From assembly GCA_035578175.1 (NCBI GenBank), contig JAQMRL010000008.1, forward strand, positions 59,948,541-60,012,540: 64,000 bases of DNA, given 5' to 3'. Below, in pieces: positions 11,000 to 21,235 of the stretch. Each line of letters opens with the position of its first letter. Position 1 is the stretch's first letter. Below the pieces are notes generated by a model, which did no database searches, was not told the DNA's origin, and was given only the letters and a program-made list of their open reading frames with translations. This DNA comes from Catonia carolina. Its lineage: Eukaryota; Arthropoda; Insecta; Hemiptera; Achilidae. The translations under genes and the position numbers were made by a program.

Positions 11000-13394
11000 G
11001 CACGTTTCTTCAAGTAAATCAAGTTTTGGAATTAGCTTCACATTTAGAAGTTTTTGTATTAATATAATTGAAAGTGTCAAAAAAATAAATAAATAAAAAG
11101 AGTAGTTTAGTTTTTTATATGGATTTTTCTTTTTGTAGTAGAGGTTAATAATAAATTTTTCATATTTTTTTTATCGTTCTGTTTATGAAATATGCCTACT
11201 TTGTGTAGAAATTTCATACGTTTATTTATCTGATCTTTGTTGTTTATGCGTGGGTTTTTATAATTCGTATTCCTATTGTTAGGCAGTAATTTTGTATATA
11301 TACATATGATTTTGCCCTACACACACATTCATATACGTTGTGAATGTTATACCATCACGAACTGTATTCACAGTAGTCACACATAGGGTGAAATAGAAGT
11401 ACGGTTCCCTGGAGGTAAAGAAATGTCGGCATACTAATTAATTTAATGGTCTCCCAGCAGTTACTGCCTCCAGCCCTATGTTTTCTCCTCTTCGTCTCTG
11501 TCTCTTTCAGAGTACACTACTCTCCTATAATATATCTTTCATCCTTTTCTGTCCTATATATCTTTCTCTTTAATGTTACGTTGGAAAAAAACAATTAGAG
11601 GTACCGTTTTGGTACTGCACAAAGAGGTATGCTTCATGATGAAAGAAGTGTCAAGTGCAGTAAAGTGGTCCTCTTATCAGTAAACTATGTGCTTCTGCTA
11701 CGTAACTAGGATAACCGTTTAACAATTAACGTTGCCTGCTTTTGACAATATTTGATAACGTTATAATCAAATACTAATACACCAAGCTTCGTTGACGTCA
11801 TTTATACTATTTAACCTTAAAGTAATTTCTGATATAATTTCATGTTATTATTAACTTAAATAATGTATTCTTTTATATCCTATTATATTTATTTTCCCTT
11901 AAAGGCCAATTTTATTTGCATACATTTTTATTCTTTCTTAGGTTAAATTTTATTCTTATCTTTCTCATTTACGTTTACTTTTTAGTTGTCTATCTTTCTC
12001 TATTAAAATTTTACCTTCAACCCTATTATCTCGTTCTTACACATGAACAATTTCCTTCTACAAAAAAAAATCTCGTTTTCCTCATTATTTTGCTGAATTT
12101 GGAAACTTGTTCATTTATGTACTTTACACCAAAGATATAATTTTATATTATAATATTTGTTATCAAGAATGTTTTCTGCAATTATTTTGATAAGTTAATA
12201 TTTTATATAGATAGGTAAGTTACCAAATGAAGTCTAATCATATACGTAGGTATATAGAAAAATCTGATCCGATATATTTTAAACAAAGTTTCTGTTTGTA
12301 GTTAAATACTAAGTTCTACCGAAAAAATATATGGTTGTGAAAAGGATACTTGCGGAATTCCACAAAAAAATCCGGAAATTAATATTTTTAAAAGCTAAAA
12401 TGAAATTACGGATTTTATGTCATTATTTAATTAATTAATTTTTAAGGACAAATTAGGCTTAAATAAGACGTTCAGGTAATTAGAAATTAGTGGATAGTGC
12501 TCTCTGAGCTTGTCCCTTATTTCTATAGCTGCTATTCTGCTTTTAAATCATGGTTGGAGGTTCCAAACCTCTGATTCATGAATGGAGGAGATTTTAACAA
12601 AAAAAGCAGAAGATTCTTTTTTCTCAGTTTAAAGTGATGTGTGATTACATTTTAATTGACATTTGTAATTGATAATAACTGGTTATTGGGAAATGTACAG
12701 CATTTTGTTTTGAAAACCATTATATGTTATGAAAAGATAAAATTAAATTAAACATTTTTTTATTCTTTAAAAATCTATATTCATCCATTTAATCGCCGTA
12801 GGCCTATAAATTTTTATTCTATAAATGTAACTATTTACATTTATTTTAAAGTATTTCATTTATTTTTAATTTAAATAGCCTACTGCGTCTTTTAATCGAA
12901 TATTGGGGCCAAAAATTATGCTATAATTAATAGTCATTATCATTTTAACTTTAGTTTAAATTACTATTCCAACTAAAACTTATAAGCTATTAATTAAATA
13001 CTGCGTATGTTTGTAGCGGAGAGCGTATTGCTCTATACAACCAATATTAAACTGGAATCGCTTATCTTTCCCACAGTCTCAACTGACTGTTGGATGTAGT
13101 ACAGTAATTTAGTCTTACTGGTAATTTTTTTTAACTGAACTGCAGCAACATTGTAATCTGTTTTCAAATTTTGAACAATAAGTAAATAAGTTTTTAGAGT
13201 CCATTGATATTTAAAAATCTAAAAATTCAAGAATGCTTGATCTAAAATACCCAATGTTTATACAGAATGTTATTTTTTATTATATACATTTTTTTGACAT
13301 TAACAATTGAAATTTAGTATCTGTTATTATTAAATACAACAATTTGTAAATATGAAGCTAATGTTTCAATACTGATTTACTTAAAGGAGCCTGT

Positions 13395-13428
13395 AGTCAT
13401 CACCACAGTCCTACAGTTGGCCAAGAAG
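13395..13428 (+). repeat. 34-bp exact inverted match, copy 2
   Basis: AGTCATCACCACAGTCCTAC and the next 14 bases, the exact reverse complement of 10966-10999. Sequence outside this core has little obvious similarity to the other copy. Probably two remnants of one dispersed element. Confidence 0.85.
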
Positions 13429-14914
13429 TTCCCTTGGCCAGAAGCGTTATAAATGTACATTTTAATCACTTTTTTTACTGCCCAGGTTTTTTTCACATAT
13501 CTGTACTGCAGTCAAGTAGGTTTTCCGTTTGAGTTACACCTACTCTAGGACATGGCTTTTTTCCGTAGTTGGATAGGTCAATTCCCTCCACCTTGTCGTG
13601 CATTGTGAATTGTTGTAAATGCATTATACCTTTAGAAATTAACGGGTGTGGGGTAGTATTAAAAAAATAATATGGAAATAAATAAATTTAAATCCAAATC
13701 ACGTGGCTCTTAAACTTTTAGACAAAACTTTAGCTTTAATGTACTGAAACTAGTTAATTATGGAAAAAAATTACATTATAGATTTTTTCTACAAATAATA
13801 CAATACGGTTACATATAGTCTAAATAAATTAAAATTAAATGTTAAAAGGAAACAATAAAACGGTTTCAAAGGATATGAAAACTAACAAGGGAATGTAAAA
13901 AATAACAATAATATGAAAATGCTTAAAAATTATTAAAGTAATAAAATTTTATTGAGGTTTTTTTATTCAGGTAACCTGAAGTAGAACAAATAGAATGTAC
14001 AAATTTATATTTTATATTACATTAAATTTTATTCAATTTGGAAAACACATATTCACAGCTAATATAAAATTGAATTTACCTTAAAAATACATTTTCTATT
14101 TTGGTACAAAATACTGCATTTATTTTATTCATAGAAATGTTATTATCTTCAGTATACAAAACTTAAATGATGTTGCTTTGTAGTACAGTATACATGTATA
14201 TTTTATCTAATGTAAATTAGTGTAGATTGATGTATTTTAGAATTGAAATGTCGGCTAGAAATTTTCAACGAATCCCCTAGGCGGTCTGGAAAATTCATTT
14301 TAAAGCTTAAATTACTTCTATCGTAGATTCAACGTATCCTCTAACTCGTGGGAATGTCCCAAGTCCAATTAAAGGAACTTATTAAGTTTATATTGCATTA
14401 CTATTGTGTCTATTGTTATTATATAAACCTATTATATTACTACAGACGATTATATAAGATTTAATTACTTGGATTTGTATTAGTTAAATAAGAACTATTT
14501 GGTAAGTAAATTAAATGAATCTATCTGTTCCGTTATTCCTATTTCAGAATGGTATTCGGGAATAGGAGTGGTTGTTTGGGAATACTCATGGTATTACAAA
14601 ATATATTCTGCATAACTCCTTGTATTTTAGGAATATTATAGAACTTTATCATTAATGATACATCAAAAGTTATAACTGGTTGTTTGATATTCAAACCTTT
14701 AGGGAAAATCTATGTGGTAGGTAAATTGGCAGCCCTGTTTAACGATTGGAAGAGATTAGGAAGTTCTAATAACTATCGTGTGTGAGACCCACTCATTAAG
14801 TAATACTTTAAAAAATAATGCGGTTAAAATTTTTGAAAATATTTTATGGATATAGTTTTGTTTCTTACTTTATTTATTTTGCAACTGTAGGAGAACAACC
14901 AGCAAAAACATTTG

Positions 14915-15264
14915 TGTTGTTGTTTAGGTCATCAGCCAAAAAGATGGTTTGAACCTGTAGAGGTTTTACTAAGTAAAACGAGGAGTGAGGTGGTTTTCAT
15001 TTGCCTTCCTCACTGAGTGGAAAAGTATGCTTATCAGCATGCCGGGCCCTCTGAAAAGCACATACTTTCCACTCTGCAAATGACATCTTCACTTCATTCA
15101 CTACAGGATCTGGCTGTATAATGAAATTTATTACTTTCAGAGGAGATAACTTTGATAAGTTGATTAGTGTCCTTTACATATCTGCCGCCTCTGTTCTTAA
15201 ATGATTCAGTCACTTAATTGGCTGACCATGTGATAAGAAACAGATTTTTTTATTTTAGCCCTGC
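14915..15264 (+). repeat. Rep-B copy 1, near full length
   Basis: It begins GTTGTTGTTTAGGTCATCAG, includes AGAGGTTTTACTAAGTAAAA, CGAGGAGTGAGGTGGTTT, GCTTATCAGCATGC, TTCACTTCATTCACTACAGG and GGCTGACCATGTGATAAGAA, and ends near TTTAGCCCTGC. At about 350 bp it is the most complete copy here. No ORF and no Pol III boxes were recognised. Confidence 0.8.
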
Positions 15265-15854
15265 AACAAACAGATTGAGTGTAAATAATTTGACACTCCA
15301 CCTGTCTGTTATGGGCAGCAAAAACATTTACAACAACTAAATTAACAAAAAAATATATTTTTTTTAAATAACCAACCGCGTTAATGATTTTGAGGAGGAT
15401 ACCACCTAGCAATAGATCTCCAGATAACGATAAATGTGTTAATTTAAATTATATTTTTGTATACGTAATAATGGTACAGTTGCTTTAATGTATCATGTTT
15501 CTACTCCATCGGCGTTTCAGTCGTCTTTGTGCGATTCCTGGTTGGTCCGCAGAATTCATATTGCATATTAAGGGATTGTTATGATTGTTAAATTTGTCTC
15601 TGAACCTACGGTAGTTTTATATTTGTATCGTTGACGTAAGGAACGCGTTAGTCATCGTTTAACGTTCTATTGGATACAAAACTCGGGCTATTGCCCGAGT
15701 TACGTATCGAGTTCATTAGTCGTAAGAATTTACTTTAAAAACGTAATAACTCTAAATTTATTATTAAATTAATATCTAATAGTCAATTCTGGGTTTAGAC
15801 TGTTATATTATTCAAATATTTTAACTTTTATAACCTTACACTCAAAAATTAAAA
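15265..15854. other. No gene seen; one short hairpin
   Basis: Unassigned AT-rich DNA. AACTCGGGC and GCCCGAGTT (15680-15688 and 15693-15701) form a perfect 9-bp stem with a 4-base loop. Confidence 0.5.
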
Positions 15855-15981
15855 TACGGGGTATGGCTATTAAATAACGAGACTGACGTAAAGACATTTA
15901 TTTTAATTTTATACATAATCACTTATTGTTACCTTCAATATACACTCTTTCTCAATCCCTACAGCGCTCCATGCGAATTTT

Positions 15982-16302
15982 TCAGTGTTGGAAACTGTCC
16001 TGGAAGTCATCTTCTGTCAGCTCCTTCAGGTCACGTGCCGCTTTCTCTTTCACAGCTTTCACTGACTCAAATCTTGTCCCTTTTAATGCAGATTTCATCT
16101 TAGGGAACAGGTAGAAGTCACATGGTGCAAGATCTGGTGAATAAGGAGGATGTTCTAACACTGAGATGCTGTACTTGGCTAGGAACCTCTTGACCGATAA
16201 CGCGGAATGAGCTGGCGCATTGTCTTGGTGGAGAACCCATGATTTGTCGTTCCACATTTCGGGGCGTTTTTTCCTTATTCTTTGACGTAGTTTAGAAAGT
16301 AC
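15982..16302 (-). pseudogene. Mariner DD34D transposase C-terminal part, left arm
   Basis: The minus frame reads VLSKLRQRIRKKRPEMWNDK, then LHQDNAPAHSALS (second catalytic Asp) and HPPYSPDLAPCDFYLFP (third catalytic Asp). Thirty-four residues separate the two Asp residues, which defines the DD34D mariner group. It ends in a TGA at SFQH where the right arm reads on as QQW. The open frame continues upstream to 16338, but those residues are read backwards across the inversion junction and are not transposase. The first catalytic Asp and the DNA-binding domain are missing. Confidence 0.85.
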
Positions 16303-16352
16303 CTTCACTGGGTTCCTAAAGGTTAAACATTTAATCAATAATACTATCTTAA

Positions 16353-16664
16353 GGTACTTTCTAAACTACGTCAACGAGTAAGGAAAAAACGCCTCGAAAT
16401 TTGGAAGGACAAATCATGGGTTCTCCACTAAGACAATGCGCCAGCTCATTCCGCGTTATCTGTCAAGAGGTTCCTTGCCAAGTACAGTATCTTAGTGCTA
16501 GAACGTCCATCTTATCCACCAGATCTTGCACCATGTGACTTCTACTTGTTCCTTAAGGTGAAAGACAATATTTGAGTCAGTGAAAGCTGTGAAAGAGAAA
16601 GCGGCACGTGTGCTGAAGGAGCTGACAGAAGATGACTTCCAGCACTGTTTCCAACAATGGAAAA
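16353..16664 (+). pseudogene. Mariner transposase C-terminal part, right arm
   Basis: The plus strand carries the same region as the left arm: VLSKLRQRVRKKRLEIWKDK, then LH with a stop codon (TAA for CAA) in place of the Gln before the catalytic Asp, NAPAHSALSVKRFLAKY, and DLAPCDFYLF. A deletion around 16560-16568 shifts the frame before FESVKAVKEKAARVLKELTE can be read again. The independent lesions show that this arm and the left arm come from copies that diverged before or after joining. Confidence 0.8.
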
Positions 16665-16819
16665 TTCGCATGGAGCGTTGTAGTGATAGAGAAGGAGTGC
16701 ATATTGAAGGTGACAATAAGTGATTATGTAAAAAATCAAAATTAAATTTTTTACGTGAGTCTCGTGTATAAATGAAAAATGAATGAATGTTTGTGTTTTT
16801 TTAATAGCCACACCTCGTA

Positions 16820-17926
16820 TTTGAATTTTAATAATTCTGATTTGTTTACATTAGAATAAAAAGAAAATTTTAATTCCGGTAGGCTGTACTTTGTGCTTAA
16901 TCAACGATCACTTTATGTAGCAAGGAAAGTTATAAAATGAGAAAACGTAATTTAAACAGCAATTACGAAATTTAATAGCTTTACAATTTCAGTATTAAAA
17001 TTGCACGTTAGTTGTTTTTCGTTGGTTATTTAAGGTTGTATTTAGCCTCTGTCCCTTCTTTGTGGCTGTTAACAATATTTTGTATACTATGAATTATTGA
17101 AAGTTTTAATTGAGTTATCCGATTAACAATAAAAAGCTCATACATTGCTAGAGCATTGTTACATTTTAATTATTTGTAAATTTCAATTAAGGTACACAAT
17201 CTCTATAGAAATTTTGTTGTAATTTTTGATAGAATTGTTGACAAGATTTTTATTAATCCTCTTGTGAAAATTGTCGATCTGTAGTATTGAATGGTTTGAT
17301 TATTACCATGATGTTGTAATTTTTTTATTGGTAATTTGCAATTAATTAATTTCGCTCCATTTTCCACTGTCTGTTGGTACAAATTAGAACGTAATTGAAG
17401 AACCGACTTTATATCATTAATCTAGTCATTAGTGACATGAACTTTTCATTCAGTAATTACATTTTCCAAGAATGCAAGGTGAGGTTGGAGGTGAGTTATC
17501 ATTCTCCATAGAATTAAGTACAGTGTTGAAAATTGTTTACAGTTTTTGTTAAGTTTTTAAGTCACATCAACCGAATTAGGTAGTTCTAAGAAGCTTAATT
17601 TTTTAATTTATATATATTTTAATTATGTATCTACGGTGTGGAATCAATTATCAATTGATAATAAGGAAAATATAGATTTTTACATTATCAAAACTGTTAT
17701 TTTCCCGCCCCTCCTTCAGAAACTTTTAAAATGTTGCTGTAGGTTACCAGGTAGATTATTAGTTAACCAGTTATGTATTTACCGATTAATAAACAATAAA
17801 AAATTTAAAAAATAGTATAAAGTTAAAGGTAATAGTTAAAGGTATAATTCACGCTTTAATTTCAGATCATTGGTCAGGACATTGTTAAGATAAAAAAATA
17901 AAATAAATCAATTTACTACTGTACTT
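16820..17926. other. No gene seen
   Basis: AT-rich DNA without recognisable genes or repeats. Confidence 0.5.
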
Positions 17927-17948
17927 CTAGAGGTTTTACTAAGTAAAA
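17927..17948 (+). repeat. Rep-B fragment split by Rep-A copy 3
   Basis: TCTAGAGGTTTTACTAAGTA followed by AA matches the early part of Rep-B. The next Rep-B block resumes at 18921 on the far side of Rep-A copy 3. Confidence 0.6.
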
Positions 17949-18740
17949 AAATCTGGTTTGAAACACTCACACAACTTTTTCTTGCCAATACAGATACTTA
18001 ACAATAAACCTAACATTAGTAATAAAACGTTAGAAATAAACAAAAAACTAACCTCAATAAACAACCTTATTTTATTCATGAGTGAATGACGCAAAATGAA
18101 AATCAGCCTCAGTTTAGGTAAAAAAAACGGAAAATTACTCTTTCACGCTAAACTAGGCTCTGTAGAGAAAAATGCTCAAAATAAAAGTTGTAGATAGTTT
18201 AATTTCCTATAAATTTGATTATAATTTTTTTTGTCGTAAAATGCATACTAAGGCCGATATCTTAAAAAATTTGATTTTTTACACGTTTTCGTGAGAAAAA
18301 AAATGCTAATTACCGCTAAACTAAGCGTTAAGCAAAAAAATGTTTGAATTTAAAGTTGTTGGATTTTAAATTCTCTACAACTTTTATGATATCAATTTTT
18401 GCGCTAAAATGCATATTAAAGCCGCGATCTTAAAAAAAGTATTTCTTTACGTGAAAACAGCCTCACCAAGAATTTCAGCAAACATGGCGCCTACCCTACC
18501 TTGTTGAGCATAAAAAAAATTAGTAAACGAGGCGACTTTTAAAAAAAAATCGTAGGACCCGTTTTTGAGAAAATCGCAAAAAATTGAAAAATTACACGAA
18601 TAAACTACTACTTCCGGTTGAACGGTTTTGATGAAAATGTTCGTGTTGGGTCCGGTAGTAGTATGTAACTTAATTTTAAACTTGAAGTTGGTACGATGTT
18701 CCTTTTTTGAGATATTCTGTATACACGCGCGCGCACACAC

Positions 18741-18772
<32 letters not shown>

Positions 18773-18900
18773 CAATCGCTAAAAACATGTTTTTTTGGGT
18801 TCAGGGGGTCTGAAAACGTGTAGATCCGGTGAAAACTCGATTTCGAAAAATGGACATGAAAAAAATACTTCCCTTCTTATATATTCATATAGGCAAGAGA
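17949..18900 (+). repeat. Rep-A copy 3, near full length (about 950 bp)
   Basis: It begins AATCTGGTTTGAAACACTCA, then ACTTTTTCTTGCC, CATTAGTAATAAAACGTTAG and ACTAACCTC. The duplicated block follows: unit 1 from about 18134 with CTAAACTAGGC, AAAGTTGTAG and AAATGCATACTAAGGCCG; unit 2 from about 18308 with CTAAACTAAGC, AAAGTTGTTG and AAATGCATATTAAAGCCG. Next come CATGGCGCCTACCCTA, the TACTACTTCCGG and CCGGTAGTAGTA pair, a (CA)n tract, CCAATCGCTAAAAACATG, and the 3' end TATTCATATAGGCAAGAGA. A frame of 113 codons on the minus strand is only a chance opening in this repeat. Confidence 0.85.
18723..18772. repeat. (CA)n microsatellite inside Rep-A copy 3
   Basis: About 50 bases of CG/CA dinucleotides at the fixed Rep-A site just before CCAATCGCTAAAAACATG. 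Confidence 0.95.
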
Positions 18901-18920
18901 TTGGGAGGTATTCATATAGG

Positions 18921-19202
18921 GACAAGGAGTGAGGTGGTTTACAATTGTCTTCCTTACTGAGATAAAGGAGTATGCTTATCAGTATGCCAGGCCTTGCGAA
19001 AAGAACCCACTTTCCACCCTGCTAATGACACCTTCACTTCGTTCACTACAGGGTCTGGCTGTATTATGAAATTCATTACTTTCAGAGGAGATAACTCTGA
19101 CTAATGTCGTTTACGCTTCTACCTCTTTTGTTCTTAAATGATTCAATCATTTAATTGGCTGACCATGTGATAAGAAACAAAATTATTTTTTTTGTAGCCC
19201 TA
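18921..19202 (+). repeat. Rep-B copy 2, interrupted by Rep-A
   Basis: It resumes at ACAAGGAGTGAGGTGGTTT and runs through GCTTATCAGTATGCCAGG, CTTCACTTCGTTCACTACAG and GGCTGACCATGTGATAAGAA to TTTGTAGCCC. With the fragment at 17927 it indicates that Rep-A copy 3 landed inside Rep-B. Confidence 0.8.
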
Positions 19203-19806
19203 TTTCGGAAGTAATATGTTTTAATTGAATAAATTCTCCCATTCATAAATTATAAGTCTATGATAATGAAGTTATTAGTTTTTATAAATTACAATTTTTA
19301 CTTTATTTGGTAATGTAATAAAATTGTTTTTAAACGTGCATTATATCCCGTTTAAAAGTTTAAATATAAAATACACTATCTTAACTACTAAAATATCATT
19401 CACGTGTAAAAACTAAAAACTTTCTACCTTAAAAGATATCTTCTAGAATACCCGTCGGGAAAGAAGGAATATACTTCTGTACTGAGTTTCCATCTTAGTT
19501 ACATAATTAAATTATTTATAGAACGATTTCAAGCGTTTAATTTAAAATAGCTTCCGTTGTAAAATCTTTAATAATAATTTAACATTTAATCTGAAGTTCT
19601 TAACATTTTATTTACGTCAGTAGTTTTTTAAGAGGTAAGTAATTGTCTGTGGTCTTTCTTTTCTTTAACAGTATTTTTCCTATTTTAATGTTAAATTAAT
19701 CTGGAAATTTGCTCAATATCACTGAAATAATAACGATGTTTTAAGGTAATTTATATAAAGTTTTTAGGTTTTTTTGTTGGACGACCTTGAGCTTTATGTA
19801 TTGTAT
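19203..19806. other. No gene seen
   Basis: AT-rich unassigned DNA. Confidence 0.5.
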
Positions 19807-20636
19807 TTTTACTTTCTCTTGCCTGTATGCATATACAAGAAGAAAAATATTGTTTTCATGTCGATTTTTCGAAATCAAGTTTTCACCGGATCTACACGTT
19901 TTCAGACCCCGTGAACCCGAAGGTGTGCGCGCGCGTGCGTGTACGTGTAAACAAGATATCTCAAAAACAGAACATCGTACCAACTTGAAAGTTGAAACTT
20001 AAGTCAGATGTTACTAGAGGACCCGACAGGAACATTTTCATCAATATCGGTGAGCTGGAAGTAGTAGTTTATTCGTGTCATTTTTCACTTTTTTGCGATT
20101 TTCTCAAAAACAGCGCTCCTACGATATGTTTAAAAATCGCCTCATTTACTAAATATTTTATGCTCTACAAGAAAGGGTAGGGGGCGCCATGTCTGCTGAA
20201 ATTCTTGAGGAGGCTGTTTTCTGGTAAAAAAATTGCTTTTTTAAGATTGCGGATTTAATATGTATTTGTCGCACAAAAATGTGTGTAATAAAAGTTGTAG
20301 AGAATTTAAAATCCTACAACATTTTTTTAAACATTTTTTTGGTTAACTTTTAGTTTAGCGGTAATTAGCGAATGTCAGTTTTTTTCACGAAAATGTGTAA
20401 AAAATCGATTATTTTAAAGATTTCAGCCTTAGTATGCATATTACGACAAAAATGTATATAATTAAATAGGATATTAAAAGATCTACAACTTTTATTTTGA
20501 ACATTTTTCTCTACTGAGCCTAGCTTAGCGTGAAAGAGTGATTTTGCGTATTTTTAAGCCAAACTGAGTTTGATTTTCATTTTGCATTATTCACTCATGA
20601 TTAAAAATAAGGTTTGTTTGTTGAGGTTAGTTTTTT
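19807..20636 (-). repeat. Rep-A copy 4, near full length
   Basis: The + strand opens with TTTTACTTTCTCTTGCCTGT and shows in reverse order GTTTTCACCGGATCTACACG, a short GC/TG tract at 19919-19945, GGCGCCATGTCTGC, both units of the duplicated block, and TTGAGGTTAG, where it is cut off. It therefore lacks the outermost 5' end of the family. Together with copy 3 it forms an inverted pair about 0.9 kb apart. Confidence 0.82.
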
Positions 20637-20649
20637 ATCTTTTATGACC

Positions 20650-20905
20650 ACAATGGATCACTTTAGTCAAAATTAGAAAGCTCCTTCATATTCTTTAGCT
20701 TGATGTTCTGCCAGTATGCCTTCATTCGGGCTGATCTTGCTTGCCGAACTTTCCCTGAAACGACCGGTTTCTCCCTGCTTGGGTTTGTCCTTCCATCAGA
20801 TTTTGTTTGAAATCTTCTTCCCTTACTTTTTAAGATTTTTAATATTTCATTTTTGTTTTCTAAATCATCGAAAGTTAATCCGAGTTCGATCATGTCTCCT
20901 TTGAC
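20650..20905 (-). pseudogene. LINE ORF2 C-terminal remnant
   Basis: A minus-strand frame contains GKVRQARSARMKAYWQNIK, which resembles the basic tail (RSERMKxYW) found at the C-terminus of one group of insect endonuclease-reverse transcriptases; upstream is LTFDDLENKNEILKILK. Another remnant of this type is at 43265-43610. The assignment rests on motif resemblance only; no catalytic motif is present. Confidence 0.45.
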
Positions 20906-21099
20906 ATTTCGGATCTACGTGTGGTCGGTAGAGTGCGAGAGGAGATCATTTTAATGTTTTACCGTGAAGCGATAAAACTATGTAATTTTTAGATATGTAC
21001 GTTCATAATGTATGTATGTTCAAAAATGGAACCTTGACTGCTTAGAAGGTCTGAAGAATAGAAGCTGCTGTGACGAGATTGTTAAAACCATTTGTACGG

Positions 21100-21235
21100 T
21101 ATTGATTGGTAGACTACAAGGAAATTCTTCTTCCCAAGCCTCGCTTGGGAAGACCTAAAAAAAGATGGATGCCGGAACAGGCCCTTGAGCCTAATCCTTG
21201 ACAGATGATGATGATGATGATGATGTGATGATAAT
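21100..21235 (+). mobile_element. LINE 3' end with (GAT)n tail
   Basis: RLGRPKKRWMPEQALEPNP and a TGA, the common GRPKKRW ending of RTE-like ORF2 proteins, followed immediately by GATGATGATGAT repeats. Tandem short repeats instead of poly(A) at the 3' terminus are usual for RTE-type elements. Only about the last 100 bases survive. Confidence 0.65.

Larger units (their letters stand above)
10366..14914. other. No gene seen; long AT-rich stretch
   Basis: No recognised gene. A minus-strand frame open from 11080 to 10760 (106 codons, containing CSHHHSPTVGQEDTVAAQ) includes a 34-bp segment that recurs inverted at 13395-13428. I do not recognise the peptide, and the frame decays at 10760. About 11470-11580 is C/T-rich. 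The rest is AT-rich filler. Confidence 0.45.
15857..16817. mobile_element. Fold-back mariner: two inverted 3' ends
   Basis: Both termini are the same mariner end: CGGGGTATGGCTATTAAATA at the left and, on the other strand, CGAGGTGTGGCTATTAA at the right, flanked by TA at 15855-15856 and 16818-16819. Inside lie two copies of the transposase 3' half in opposite orientation. The arms 15857-16303 (minus sense) and 16353-16817 (plus sense) are closely similar and separated by a 49-base loop, so a transcript would fold into a long imperfect hairpin. The loop is normal element sequence belonging to the right copy. The join lies at GTACC (16299-16303), which both partners share as a short homology. 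The 5' end of the element is absent. Confidence 0.85.

Noticed and set aside
15982..16338. Minus-strand transposase frame starting MIKCLTFRNPVK
   Set aside because: The first dozen residues are read through the inversion junction and loop; only the part from VLSKL onward is genuine transposase, so 16338 was not used as a start.
18447..18788. 113-codon minus-strand open frame, and similar peptides (PEVVVYSCHFSLFCDFLKNG) at 19992-20180, 34766-34948 and 45450-45632
   Set aside because: All come from the same segment of Rep-A. The shared peptide follows from DNA similarity; starts, ends and frames differ between copies, and there is no sign of protein-level constraint.
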